Of a stretch of DNA of 64,000 nt, positions 43,650-57,500 are shown piece after piece; the first letter of the stretch is position 1, and every line of letters starts with the position of its first letter. This DNA is from Umbelopsis ramanniana AG (lineage: Eukaryota > Mucoromycota > Umbelopsidomycetes > Umbelopsidales > Umbelopsidaceae), in the NCBI RefSeq assembly GCF_025399195.1, contig NW_026252096.1:124001-188000 (forward strand), given 5' to 3'. Position numbers and translations under genes: made by a program. Under the pieces are notes generated by a model. That model did no database searches. It had not been told where the DNA came from and worked only from the letters and a program-made list of their open reading frames with translations.

Positions 43650-46413
43650 ATGGCTCAGCCAACCAACGGTTCTATTAAAGCGATATACAACGATGAAAAA
43701 GATTCAGCACTGTACAAAAACCCTGTGGTACAAGTCATAAATATCAAAAAAGTCCCCACTAGCAACAACGTTAACCGATACAGGTAAAATCTCGCATAGT
43801 CAGTTTCATAACATTTTTGACGAAGGCACGAAACTGATCGCAAATACTCAATCTTTAGGGTCATCATTTCGGATGGAACTTATTTCATGCAAGGTATGTA
43901 GGCCAGTGCAATGAAACGAGAACAACCACTCGATCAGCTAATTAGTCTCACATTAGCTATGCTTGCTTCGCAACACACTGCACTTGTGGAGAATGAGACT
44001 CTACAGAAGTACTCCTTGATTGTGCTCAAAGACTACGTCTGCAACACGCTACAAAACAGAAAGTAGGTTGATTTTATACTTATCAAACCTGCAAATTGGT
44101 GCATTTACGTAATACTATATCTAACACTGTGCGTAGAATCATCATTGCCCTGAACATTGAAGTTCTTCCAAATGGTCCCGATATGCATAGGATTGGTAGC
44201 CCTGTCAACCTGGAAGCTGAACTGGGTCAGGACAGCGGTGCTAAAGCAAGTAACGAACAACAAAATGGCCAACAACAGCTCTTTGTACAAAACCAACCGC
44301 AGCAAAATGCCCCAATGTCTAATCCATACAACAACAGTGCAAACAATGCTACTTCTATTAACAATACATCTGCTCGCTCAAATAATGTTTATGCTGATGC
44401 TAACCTCTTTCCCATCAAGAGTTTAAACCCTTATCAGAACAGGTAAGAACTACTAGATGCTTGTAGTTCATATAGTGAACAGAATGTTGATGTGATTTTG
44501 TAGATGGATCATCAAAGCTCGTGTAACTCAAAAGTCAGATATCAAATTTTGGCACAAAGGCACTAGCGAAGGAAAGCTCTTTAGTGTCAACTTGCTTGAC
44601 AAGTCGGTACGTATAGGAGGATCTGCTTTCTGCTCCATCGTTTTATTTACGTTTTCTGGCCATTCAGGGCGAAATCAAAGCAACTGCGTTCAACGCCGAA
44701 GTGGATAGACTCCACTCTATGCTTCAGGAAAACAAAGTATGTACCTATCTTTTAATTTTATGCGCGATGTACATAGCGATTAACATTATGATTTTCAGAC
44801 ATATTATATTTCCAAAGCTCGAGTGACTATGGCCAAAAAGCAGTTTTCCAATCTGAACAATGACTATGAGCTAGTCTTCGATAGTAACTCTGAGGTCGAA
44901 GAGGTATGACTACCGTCCAAAGTGATTCGTTAATGAGATGTAGGCTACATCTGATGTACATACTTTCTTTTAGTGCAACGACGAATCAATTCCAACAATG
45001 TCTTTCGACTTTGTTGAAATCGCAAAGTTGGATAATGGCATTGAAAAGGGCGACACTGTTGGTATGTATACAATTCTTTGTTGTTATCACATTAAGTTTC
45101 AAGTCCTCGCATGCTTACGAGAAGGTACTAGATATCATTGGCGTTGTCAAGGAAGACGAAGGTATCCAAGAAATTGTGTCCAGAGCTAGTGGAAAGCCGG
45201 TATGTATTGTTCTTCTCACTATTACGATCTTCTCAACACCAGCTACTAACCGGTGGCTAATCCAACTACGTTGACTCCCACAAATTAGGTTAAGAAGAGA
45301 CAGCTCACTATCGTTGACATGTCCAAAAAGCAAGTCAAGCTTACGCTCTGGGACCGACAAGCTGAAAACTTCGATTCTACCGGCTCTCCAATTGTAGCAT
45401 GTAAAGGTTGTCGCGTCAGTGACTTTGGAGGAAGATCACTGTCTTTGCTCTCAAGTGGAACCTTGAAGCTTAACCCCGATATTCCTGAAGCCAGTCAACT
45501 CCGTCAATGGTAAGAGATATAGCTGGCTAGCTCAAGCTATCCATGTAGTTGTACTGACACTATGTTTTATCAACTCGCCTATCAGGTATGACAGAGAAGG
45601 TCAATCTGCCTACTTAGACTCCTTCAGCAGTTCCTCCCTTGGAAATTCCGAAAATAGCAGTGCGGGCTCCACTCCCACAAAGACCTTAGCAGAAGCTAAG
45701 ACCGAAAATCTCGGTGCTGGAGAGAAGGTACAGAAAGAGCAATGCCCCTACAGAAGAAAACATATGAAATGATATGCATGAACTAAGTTTTAATCAATAG
45801 GCCGACTTCTTTAATGTCAGAGCAAGAGTAGTCTACATGAAGAGCGATAATTGCTGGTACCCCGCTTGTCCTGAATGCAAGAAAAAGCTGGTCGTAGAAG
45901 GCGGTAGTTGGAGATGCGAAAAGGATCAAAAGCAGTTCCCAGAACCAGATTACAGGTAATCTTTTTGAAAAATTTATGACGAGATGTTGCATTAATCAGT
46001 CCTAACCTTGCTCCTAAAGATACATACTCTCGCTTAGCATTAGCGATGCCACAACTCAGATGTTTATGTCGGCTTTTGACGAAGTCGGCAATAAAATCTT
46101 GGGCAAAAGTGCAACTGAAATGGTTCGCTTGAGAGAAACTGACGATGTAGCATACCAAAACGCCTTCAAAGATTGCTATTTCCACCTTTACACCTTCAAA
46201 TGCAAAGCCAAAGTAGAGAGCTACAATGTAAGTAATCAGTGTTATTTTTAATTTTATTTTTGGCAACAAAGCGAGTCTAAATGGTCAATGCGCATGTTCA
46301 TATTCTAGGATTCCGCAAGAACAAAGTATACAATCATTGAGGCTACCGCAGTAGACTATGTAACTGACGGTAACCAACTCGCTAAAGAAATTGATTCGTA
46401 CCTTAGTTTGTAA
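43650..46413 (+). CDS. RFA1: Replication protein A large subunit (RPA1/RFA1)
   Basis: Fourteen exons: 43650-43783, 43859-43893, 43957-44062, 44137-44442, 44504-44606, 44668-44736, 44799-44903, 44974-45061, 45132-45199, 45289-45509, 45586-45727, 45801-45955, 46020-46227 and 46309-46413, together 614 residues (yeast Rfa1 621). The order of the four OB folds is visible: the N-terminal fold (NPVVQVINIKKV, RVIISDGTYFMQ), a Gln/Asn-rich linker, DBD-A (SLNPYQNRWIIKARVTQKSD), DBD-B (DIIGVVKEDEGIQ) and DBD-C (FNVRARVVYMKSDNCWYPAC). RPA coats single-stranded DNA in replication and repair. In the DBD-C zinc ribbon the order is C-x2-C then WRCEKD, so the usual fourth Cys is Asp (codon 45924-45926) and the first pair is tighter than the usual C-x4-C. 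Confidence 0.95.
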
Positions 46414-46548
46414 CTCTCGCCCATGAATTGAATAAAAAAATCCCCATTGTTTGTTGTACTCCGCACATTGCGCCTGTGGTTATGTTTCAGTGAAACACAC
46501 GCACGTTCAACTTGAGGCGATAATCTTTAACACCTGACTCATTCCTTA

Positions 46549-48358
46549 ATGCCTTTGTATCATCGCAACGTATCCGAACCAACGCTTACGGCTACCGCAG
46601 CGTCTCCTCCCCCACATTTGGATAGTTCATTTTCATACTCACAAGGGATCTCACACCCTCACTCAATCAATTCTGGGAGCAGCATCAATGAATCACCAGC
46701 CTTAAGCTTTAATCGGGCAGAACACCTATCCAAAAAAGAGCTTGAAGACACAATTAATGCGCATAAACAGCTTATCGAAGCAGCGACCTTATATCGAGAA
46801 AAGTCGACAGAGTTAGCTGCAGCTGCGGCCGGCCTTGGCACAGCCCTTGAGATGGTAGCAAAAGAGAAGGCTGCCTCGGATTCAGGTCAGTCAAGTAGAT
46901 ACGTTTTGAGTTGGTTGAATGAGGGACTGAATATATAAATCTTCAAGGGAATGGTCTTCAGGCGGCTGCCGGATTACAATTTTTGATATCAAATCATCAC
47001 CTTTTGTTGGTAAGTGTGGTGTATAAATCAAGTCAGCAGTAAGGTGATCTAGTTTGGCCACTAACAATAATACGTAGGCAAATTTGATTTCAAATGCATT
47101 CGAAGCTCCACTTGTAGATAATCTTGAACGGCACAAGGCTTCTATACTGGTAAAATAACAAAGTTTTTCGTACATGTATCACATCACTCCAAAATGATTC
47201 TGATTTATATCGTAGCGGAGTCAAGAAAACTACGATAGCGTAGTGAAGGCCATGAATGCAAAAATTGGCGAGACGGAAGTACGCAGTTTAAAGAACACAA
47301 AAAGAAAGAACAGAGGTAAGAAGCGTAATTATACTTTGATTCACCCCTTATCCATAATTAAATCATCCACCGTCCCTAAGATTTGCGGCAATTTCGGCGC
47401 GTTCTGCAAGACTTGACACAACAAATCGATGAGCTGGAAACTGTCAAGATTGATTATTCTCGATATGTATTTGAGACAGAAAAAAGAAATCACCAATTCA
47501 TACTAAACAAAGTATCGGGATTAGTACGTGCCCAAGTCGATATTTACGATCGAATATCCAGTAAAGGCTTAGGAGAGCCAACTCTAGAGCAGGTAGGCTT
47601 TATGCTTATTGCCATTTCACAATGAAACTGAATGCTAACGATTTATGAACCAATAGATGGTGACTTCCAACCCTGATCCATTTTGCGTTTATCCTACTTC
47701 AGATGAATCAAAGGCAATATTTTCTGTCTTGCCTCCACTATCAATAATGGATGCAACATCACACTCCTTGATTCAAAGTCCGTTGGATTTTCATAACAAT
47801 GCTCTAATGGCAGTTGATAGCCCACCAACTCCACCTCCAAAACGCGAAGATCTATATTCACCTATTAGCAACGAACATAACGATGCTACTCAACAAACGG
47901 AACATATCGATGGTTTTAACGAACGCTCTTCACTCGAAGACATATCTGCACCATTAGGCGATAATGATAGTAACACCAGTGCAGGAGCTCCTGCAGGCGG
48001 CGAATTAGAAGACGATGAAGATTTAATCTTTATTCGAACAGATTATTCGGATGAAGAGAAATGGAACCTTGTCAAAGAGAAACTCGATCATGAGGATCAA
48101 TCTCTCTTTTCGCACCTTAAACTTCAGAACACACCAATATTCAGTGGTAGCACCATATCTGAATTGTGCACATCCCAGCATGCCAAATACCTTCTTATAG
48201 CAGACGATCGGACGATGTTGGACCAGACACTTGCTCTTGTACGTTGCGATGATGAACGGATAACAAGGCTTCAAATTGATGAGTTATCAACAGTAAGGAG
48301 CAACCTTTATAGACTAGATTTTGAGGAGTTTGAACAAGTGGCAGCGGTGTGCGGGTAG
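46549..48358 (+). CDS. Ivy1-like BAR-domain protein
   Basis: Six exons, 46549-46885, 46948-47009, 47078-47149, 47216-47315, 47381-47592 and 47657-48358, give 494 residues. Residues ~65-290 are nearly all helical: KKELEDTINAHKQLIEAATL, LAAAAAGLGTALEMVAKEK, LQFLISNHHLLLANLISNAF, LERHKASILRSQENYDSVV and DLRQFRRVLQDLTQQIDELE. This fits a BAR/I-BAR fold of the yeast Ivy1 type, which binds phospholipids and Ypt7 on vacuoles and endosomes. The C-terminal ~200 residues are disordered and acidic, with a Pro stretch (SPPTPPPKRE), then a conserved-looking segment (SLFSHLKLQNTPIFSGST). The end (DFEEFEQVAAVCG) is unassigned. Only 135 bp separate it from RFA1 on the same strand. Confidence 0.75.
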
Positions 48359-48529
48359 TGATAGTGCCTAACCACGAAATAAAGATCATCCCATGTTAAC
48401 AAATATGGGATTTTGCACGCTACTTGAAACGCTTTGGAGCGCCTGGAAGTGCATGATTTTGATTGCGCAGCCGACAATAATAGCCACAATTTTTTTCTTC
48501 AAGCTTCATGATATGCCAATGGAGAAACG

Positions 48530-48553
48530 CACGTGATGGGGTTTGAGCACGTG
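48530..48553. promoter_or_regulatory. Two CACGTG boxes before the PRPP synthetase gene
   Basis: CACGTG at 48530-48535 and 48548-48553, both followed by A and 18 bp apart, 90-113 bp upstream of the ATG. bHLH factors are the likely binders; inference from motif and position. Confidence 0.4.
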
Positions 48554-48642
48554 ACATAGTTGGTCCTCTGGCGACCGTCTCCACTCAACTTTTTTTTTTT
48601 GTTGCCCGTAATCAAGTCATAAAGCTGAAGTCGTCAAGCAGA

Positions 48643-50394
48643 ATGCGTAACACACAGGTCTTTGCTGGCTCTTCCCACCCTGAGCTTACGTCTCTTGTAT
48701 CCAGACGTCTCGGAATCCCGGTTGCAGACGCCAATTTGAAGAAGTTTAGCAATCGTGAAACAAGCGTTGAAATTTGTGAGTGTTCGCGGCTATGGGACGC
48801 CATGTCAAGCGTACACAGATACTTGGATTCTCAAACTAAAACCCTTTTATTTTTAAGGTACTTCTGTTCGAAACCAGGATATTTTCATCATTCAGTCAGG
48901 CTCAGCCGCAATCAATGATAATCTCATTGAACTGTCTATTATGATCCAAGCTTGCCGAATGGGATCTGCCAAACGGATCACAGCTGTTCTACCCTATTTT
49001 CCATATTGTAAGCAAAGCAAGCGAAAGGGAAGAACTTGTATTACCGCTAAACGTAAGGCCAATATCGATCTATCATTCATTCGAGAGCATTCTAAAATGA
49101 TATTACCCCATGCGAGTGACTGCTGTGTAAACTGATTTTTTTTATGACATCTCGAATTTTAGTGGTTGCCAACATGCTTGCGGTAGCTGGCGTGGATCAT
49201 ATCATTGTAAGGACTCGTCGCTGCTAATCATATGCATGGTGATGAGCCGAAAATTTTTGTTCATTCATCAATTACAATATTACAGACAATGGATCTACAT
49301 GCATCACAAATGCAAGGCTTTTTCCAGCGCCCCGTAGATAATCTCTATGCTGAGCCCACAATCGCTAAATGGATCACTCAAAATGTTCCCAATTGGCAAA
49401 ACGGTGTTGTTGTCAGTAAAAACGCTGGTGGCGCCAAGAGGTAAATTCCCTCGTGATTGTGATGTGTAATCCGGCCGAATTGGAATGTTGACCCCGCACG
49501 TTTTCATCAACTAGAGTTACATCGCTGGCGGACGCTCTCCGACTTGATTTTGCACTCATCCACAAGGACCGCTCTCGCTCAGGTCCCCAAGGTTTAAATA
49601 GACCTTATTCTGGCATGCCATCAAGCCAAAGCGATGGTACTGTTCGCAGTCTTGTCACAAGGGTGTCCAATGTCGAGAATGATGAGACTGAAGAGGGTGT
49701 CGAGGAAAGCGGAGAGGATGCCATGTCCGTATCTTTGTCCTCACTGAACGAAATGAGTGCCGCAGTATCGGTGGTTGCTGACACCGATGGCGAAGAGAGC
49801 ACCATCACGCTGGTCGGCGATGTAGTAGGAAAAGTAGTGTTCTTAACTGTATGTACTTTACGACGTGCGGAAATCTATGCTCTCACAACATTTTTCTTAC
49901 CGAAATTTTCTTTGTCAGGATGATATTATCGACGGATGTCAATCCTTCCTTGACGCAGCAAATCATATGGTCAAGAAATGTGGAGCAGAGAAAGTATATA
50001 TCATTGCAACTCACGGCGTTTTGAGCGGCGACTCCGTTAACCAAATCGCGGCATGCGATAGTGTTTACAAGGTATGGTGATATATGAAGGTTCCTAGATG
50101 TGGATTATGTGGTTTATAGTGAAATAGAACCTGACGCATTTCAATCATCAATAGCTCGTGGTCACCAATACATTCCCACTTCCCGAAGAGAAGAAATTGG
50201 CCTGTCCTAAGCTAACTGTCATTGATATCTCCAACACGTTGGCCGAAGCCATCAGAAGAACCGTATGTGAAATTTCCTCATAACATTCATGCATTATGCT
50301 TGCAGCTTCATTTTTTTTTCTAACCCCGTTACTAATCCATCTTGCACAGCACAATGGCGAAAGTGTCAGTTATCTGTTCCACAATGCTGACTAA
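48643..50394 (+). CDS. PRS1: Ribose-phosphate pyrophosphokinase, Prs1/PRPSAP-type subunit
   Basis: Eight exons, 48643-48775, 48858-49052, 49163-49206, 49286-49440, 49515-49848, 49919-50071, 50155-50262 and 50350-50394, give 388 residues. The PRS fold is clear: [62 protein letters not shown] and [16 protein letters not shown] synthetase makes PRPP from ribose-5-phosphate and ATP for nucleotide, His and Trp synthesis. Here the PRPP loop reads [10 protein letters not shown] instead of the catalytic DDMxDTxGT, and an acidic Ser-rich insert of about 70 residues separates [10 protein letters not shown] from LVGDVVGKV. Both resemble yeast Prs1 and animal PRPSAP, which work with catalytic partners. 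A regulatory or partner-dependent role is likely. Confidence 0.88.
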
Positions 50395-51523
50395 ACGTCC
50401 TTACCCACTCATCACATATAGATCACTTCAATTGGAACAAAGAAAATAAATGAATATTTTTTCACCCAGCTTAAGAGGAAAGGAAAGTGAAGTGGGATGT
50501 GGGGATTTTCAAGATCGAAGCATCTAACTGCGGATGCAGTATTGTTCTAGCAGCGAACCATTATTTATTTCTCGGTGCAAATGTAACGAGATCCAAGTCA
50601 CATAGTGGACATGATAGAATTGTAAGGCAAATGTGGGCAGGAGGTGTATGTTGCCATGGGAATGCAATCAAACGGACAGAGGGGGGGGGGATCTTGGTTT
50701 TACTGTTATGCTTCTTCAACAGCAAGCAGAAATTTGAAAGTAAGAGTACATTCAGTATAAGCATATGCACTCAATGAGAAGCGATTGTTTCACAAAGTAA
50801 GGATGATAGTAGATTCAATCACATTACTGACCTGCCGAAACAGACAATGTGGGAGTTTGCAGAGTTGCTTGTACCAGCGAATTTCCAAAGTAATATAATA
50901 TTCTTACCAGAAGGCAGCTGTAACCTACTGTTGCCTGTAGATGACATATCGTTTGCAACACGAAATGAAACCGCCGTCTTCCATCAACGCTTCGGCTTCT
51001 ATGGATATGTGAATTTGGGTATTGTCAGAGTATACTGTTTATCATGCTCACCGTACTAAAAGCATTGTCAACTAATGGCAGCTGCAGCGGAGCCAATGTT
51101 GATTATTCTCGGCTCACCATAACCATGGATAAGTTGCTCACTATCAGAATGCAAGGAAACATTGTGACAGTTGTGTTGGGCACAGCAAACTGAGAATCAC
51201 TCTGCAAAAGAGTCGATGCATAAATCATGATTGGCTATGTCCTGTATTCCCAATTTAGCTGCCCATAACTGGGAGGGATCGCCATCCTGGCGTTTTTCCG
51301 TGAAGTAACGCAACAGAGGTTGTCGCATTTCCTCTCTTACAAGACATTAGACATTTCCACGCTCAATGCTTTTGGCACACCAGTGGCTATAAATTACCAT
51401 TATCAGTCTATATTGATCAGTTAACACTCCTTTGAAAACTCCTTGTCAGGCCTCCGCGGCCGTAAAACTTTATATTACCCCCTTCAGTAGAAGTTTGTGT
51501 CTCATTTTGCTAGATCAACTCAA
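50395..51523. other. 1.1 kb intergenic region
   Basis: Between the PRPP synthetase and BEM2 genes. A run of about 10 G occurs near 50682-50690. No credible ORF or RNA gene. Confidence 0.4.
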
Positions 51524-54500
51524 ATGAGGCCCAAAAACAAAAACAAGTCGGATACCGGCTCAGCAAGATCCTCTGTCGATAACACCTCTAACAGCGAGTT
51601 ACAGCAAGCTGCACGTTCTAACCAAAAGAGCGGTGCATTTTCTTACATCAAATCACGATTATTTCACGCGGGTTCAGCACCTTCGACTGGGCAGAAGTAT
51701 CTTGGAGAACTAGAACGGCCGTATCAAAATATGCTGGTTACACCTACACCGCACGAGTCCTCAAACTTCATTGGTGGCGCTACAGACTCTAGTGCTGGCA
51801 AACTAGACATACCAATGAACACGACACAAAACCGTTCAGGTAGCGGCAATATGCTATCAAAGTCGTTTGAACCACTTCCAAACCAAGACTGGGAAGGTGG
51901 GCCTGGAAATCCTGTTAATCTGCGACCAGTCTCTGTATTGGGTCTTGAAGGAGTAATCAAGCAAATAGAAGCCGCAAATGGAAATGCAGCAAAATTGTCT
52001 GAACTTCACAACTTACACTCTCGGCAACTGTCAAGCATGATCACGCCAGTCCAACCCTCAGAAAGTAGAAGCAAGCAACTTCTCAATTCCACAAAACGAC
52101 TTAGTGGTATCGTTATTAAGGAAGGTTACCTTTTCAAGAAGACTGACTTCAAGACGTTTAGTCGGACAGCTCGCCTAGATCGTAGCTGGAAAGGCTATCA
52201 TGTCGTTTTACGTGGCCACAAGCTATATCTCTATCGTGCTCAGCATGAAAGTGCGTTAAAAGCTTACTTCCCTTCGCCAAAGGATCACAATATGTCCATC
52301 TCACATTCCAATGCCAGTATTGACAGCCAGTCGCCAACTAGTGAAGTTTTTTCTGCATACTACCAGCTGCTGGACAAAGGAATGGAATGGCTTTATAGCG
52401 ATTTTGATCCCGATTCTCAAACTGTGCTCTATTCTATATGCAAATCAACCGCTGACGCACATCCGACTTCGCACAATCCAGAATACTTCTACGGCGATTG
52501 CTTCACCGAAGTGGACAACATCACCGGTGCATATAAAGGGTATTTTTGCCTTTTGATCTTCAAAACCAGACTACTGATATGCCAAAAGGAATGGTCTAAA
52601 ACGAAGGATGGTAAGCGAATACTGTCTTACTATCTATAGTAATTTGAATTCCGTTAACTAACTCCATGTCATTTCATGCTAGGCACTGATGCAAATACAA
52701 ATCGAAATGGTGTTGGACAACCAAGGAACAGATGGAACATTGACCTTGACGTATCATTGGAATCTGTCCAATTATCACACGGCACTATTGAGGTCGATAA
52801 GAAATCAAGTGAAGAAGGAATGCCTGGAGTTATTGAGCCGGAGACTGAAGATCTGGCTTCTCGATCAACTCTCAAAACCAAAAAATCGACCACATCTTTG
52901 AGCTCTCACGTAGTTGAGCTCGACATTTCTCCACAGGGACATGCAGCTAAACTTAGTCGCCATTTTGTGCCTACATCTACAGACGCTGGAAGTCGTTGGA
53001 CAGATTGTTTCGCACATGCGAAACGTCGAATCGACCAACATACAAGCGCGGCTTGGAACGCTCTTCCCTTTGGGACAACACATGAGTCAAGTCAACAAGG
53101 AGAAAAAACCAACTCTAAGCCTGTCGATGTCAGTTCTCTTATTCTGAAAGAATATCGAGTTCCTGCAGAGTACTTTGACTACCGTGATATCCAAGGCGGA
53201 ACAGTTGATGAACTCTTTAATGAACTACTGAGAGTTCGAAAGGACTATCTGGAGACTGGATATGTTGAATTTGTTCGAGCTTTCCTGTTGACGTATTCGC
53301 TATTCACGACTTCTGCGGAACTGATATCAGCTCTCAAGAAAGGACTCATCGCATTTGCAAGTGATGCAGAGGCCGGTCAGTGGGCTATGAGGAGAGCTTA
53401 TCAGATCACTCAGATATGGTGTAAAGATTTCAAAGCTGATGTCGTCGGAGAAGTTGCCACCGGTTTACTGGACATCTTGGATATGGACCTATGGAAATCT
53501 GAATGTGATACCCCACATATAACACCTGACAGCATTTCTGATTTAAAGAAGACTGTACTAGCCGCTGTTGATGATAATGCTAAAACCTATGAAACCTCTG
53601 TTTCCTTGGATTCAGAGGCAGTGACGTACGATGTCAAAATCAACACAGTCATCAAATCATCCGAGCTACACCGCAACAAAGGAAGCCTGTCCAATACCGT
53701 CGATGTATCTGACATACTGAATGTGGGATTAACCCCAACCTTTTTCTTGAAAATTGATCCGGCAGACTTTGCGAAACAGATATATCTATTTCACCAATCC
53801 AGTTATCAAATGTACAAACAGCGACTATTCAATCCCCTATGCTACATTCCACAATCACTACCTTCAACAACTGCTCCATCGCACCTATTATTTACCACAT
53901 CGTCACCACATTTCCTTACTAGTTTTGTTAATCAGCACATCTTGATCGATAGCCACCAAATGTGCAGCAGTCAATTGGATGAACTTGTACTACGAGCAAT
54001 GCTGATCGAACATTGGGTTCGAGTTGGAGAGGAGCTGTTGAAGTTAGGTGACATGTGCGGATGGTGTTCAATTGCTGTCGCTATTTGCTCTTTTGCTATC
54101 TTACGGTTGAGACAAAGCTGGAAATTTGTGAACCAAGACCTCATCGAGCGACTTACCAACATTTGGTCACCCATATTAATTCAGACTAATATGTTTTCCA
54201 CAGAAATTGGATCATGTGGGTGGCAAGCATATGCCACTATTGGGAAAGTGCATGTACTGGATCCGGCACTAACAGATATTACATTACCCAATGCTTATAT
54301 TGATGATTTTACGCGAGCTTCCAATGGTGTTCCGTTCTTCGGTGTTATTCGGCAATTTGTGGAAAGACTACGGCGACACGTTCGACGACACTTGGATAGT
54401 CCAACAAATGCGAATAATCACCAACAACCTATCGTCAACTTTGAAAAGTATTGGTCTATGTATGATGCTATCTGGACGTCTTTACAACGTTACCAATCAA

Positions 54501-57500
54501 TGCCTCAAGATGATACAGTAGAAAGTCTCGTTATTGAACCTATTGGGCCCATTCAAGCATTCTTTGAGCATACTCAGGTCAACTTGCTTTCCGTTCCCAA
54601 TGATTACAATGTATTGCAGGAATGTTCTTTGGAGTGCGAACCTAAACCATTCATGATTGGTTCATCCATACGTTCCCCACGAAAACTGAAATGGCTTAGC
54701 GAAAGTATCGCTCCTGCATCCAGCTGGATACTGTCCTTTCCGCAGCTAGTGTCTAGCATCACCAAGAAAGATACTCTGAGTGGCCTTATCCAACCAACAA
54801 CAGTGCGCAGTATGAAAATGTTTCAGCAACAGTTACCGACAGCGAGAACATCTCGCCTCAAGAAATTAGCTATGCCTGATACCATTCCAGAGTCTGAAGG
54901 AAATGACAAAGGAAATGAAACACGCTCACCAAGCACAAGCTCTATGCAGGAATCCAGTCGAGGAAGCAGAAATAGAAAGAGGACGTATAGTTTTCCATCA
55001 TCGAGGAGTATAAGCGAACTTGGATTGGACAGCAACTTAACTGCAGTTGAGAACATGGAAAGCAACAGCCGGTCCTGGATCAATCCTGAAAATTACAAGA
55101 AGTCTCAAGCAGTCTCCAAGTCACCTTTTCATGCAATCGTTCATATTGGAGCAGTTGGAGAGAAGCTGCTTTCAGTCCGTGATGGCGAATTGATCTTACA
55201 AATTGACGATCTCAAGGAAAGCAAGCCATCGTTCGTCACCACTAAGCCTCTTTTTAATATCGTTCCAGAGACCTTTCTTTTTGAATCAAAACCTATTCCA
55301 GATATATCCGTCCGATGGACAGAGGACCAAGGTCAAGCATTAGCAGCAGACGGCAAAATCAAGGTGCAGAAGGTCAAGGTGAAAGCCGGTACTTTCGAAC
55401 GGCTCATGGATGTTCTCATTTACGGCTTATCCGAATATTCTGCCAACGTCGACAGTCAAGATGATTTTGGTGAATATGTCTTTAGTGAATGTCGGCTTTC
55501 TGTGGATATGGAAGAGTATGTCCATGTTTTCTTTGTCACATATCGATCTTTCTTGTCCGACACCGAACTTTTGGAATACCTTCGAAAGAGTTTCATGAAT
55601 GCTTCTTCCATTGGCCGTATTACCAAACTTCGACAAAAGTACTCTTTAAAGTCCATGTTTGAAACTTCTTTTGACTCGAACAAGCCATCAGAGGAAGCCG
55701 ACATCAAAGACTGGACGTACATTGCTCGCGTTCGACTTCAAATCCTCGATATTATCATATACTGGGTGGGGAATTTCTTTTGGGACTTCATAAATGAAAG
55801 TGCCAATCGCAAGAGGACTAGTCAACTTGTTGATCAAATGACTAAGTCAGCTGAAGACATGCGACTTCAAGTTGGTGAACTGATAGAGGAAAGTACCAAA
55901 ATCAACGACGAGGCGGAAGGTGTATTCGAACTTATCGATACCATGGAGCTCAAGCTAGTGCATATAACGAGCATGTTATTTGTCAGCTTTCTTACACCCT
56001 CTTTGAATCATCGTGCTATTGGTGACCTTCAATCATCCAACATCGACAAGTGTCAAGTAGTCGAAAAGTATTCAACCTATGTTGCTCAAACAAAAGACGA
56101 TATCAAGACTGGTTCAAGTAGTCCCGCTCAATCCTCGTACATGTCATCGAAACCTGGATTAACCACATTGACTCAGTCACCACCTGCTGTACCAAAGAGA
56201 CCAATTCCAAGCGTGTTGGTCCAACTCGCGGCAACGGATATCCTTCAGCAGGTGGATTCCATAGTGCAGCAAATGTTCACTGACACTACTCTCCAAGACT
56301 GGATTCTTTTGAATGATACCCTTGTGACTCAGTCTATAGATGCATATTCTTGGCTTCCTGCGCGCAAAAATGTTGGTTCTTCCGTATCAAGCCATATGAT
56401 GGTCCCTCCATACACTGAGCAAATTGGTATGAGCAATATGGCAGATGACGAAGTACTCATATCCGATATTTTTATTGCTATACAAGGGGCTCGTCGATCA
56501 ACGGTAGCCTCTACTTCATCTGCGATGGAAAATTTAATGGCAGCACTCCCGGATGCTATACAGCAGCTGTTCAATTTACACTTTTCCATACGATCATGGA
56601 TCATTAACGAATTGACATCATACACCATTGATGCTGACCAACGCGCTGAGAGGATGCAAAAATGTATCGATGTCATTGTGCTAAGTAGATTGCAAATGAC
56701 CACAGAACCTGTTTTTAAGGAACTGCTAAACAACCCAGAGCAATTGGATCCATTATCAAATGACGGTAAAGTCATCCCTGGATTTGTGGAATATAGTATC
56801 CTCAGTGCTTTAGTTAGTCCTCAAGTCCGATTGTTTGTCAAATCGTGGACAAAAACTGCAGAGAAGAATCAAGCACAAAGCTTGGATACACCGGAAGCCA
56901 TTATTGATGCTGCTGTCACTATTGCTCAGCTCACCAAGTCTCAAGCAAAGTCTACTAGGAGTCGACCCTATGTCATTAGCATAGGATGGATCATCGAGAT
57001 GATGTTGGAACTTGGTGAAGATAGAACCGAGGCGATAAGGAATAATGAACCTCTGGTAAAATTCGATCAATGTCAATACTTCTATAACTTTTGGAGGTTC
57101 ATCAGTCAGGTACAAGAACTTGTCAAGGAAGATAGTGGTATGCGGATGTCCGAGTCTGGCGACTTCACAGAGAAGCTGCGGGAAAGCTTAGCACCACGAC
57201 TTATGGACTTCTTGACTGCATCCACGCAGCCGTGGCCAGCTCTATCTTTGAAGGGACTCCGAGAGTTTGCAAGCCGAGAGAATGCGACATTAGAGAAAAA
57301 CAAGGGGTTATCAGTCTCACAGGCTCAATTGAAGCTTGTATCGAATTCTAACCATGGCGCATCTACCATCGGCAACAAGTCGATGGTGTTTGGAAAATTG
57401 GTCGCGAAACAACAAGAGAAACTGAAAGTAGACACAAGGGAACGTGACAGAATCGACCGAGAATGGAGAGAAATGCAACATAAAATGCAGAAGAAGCAAT

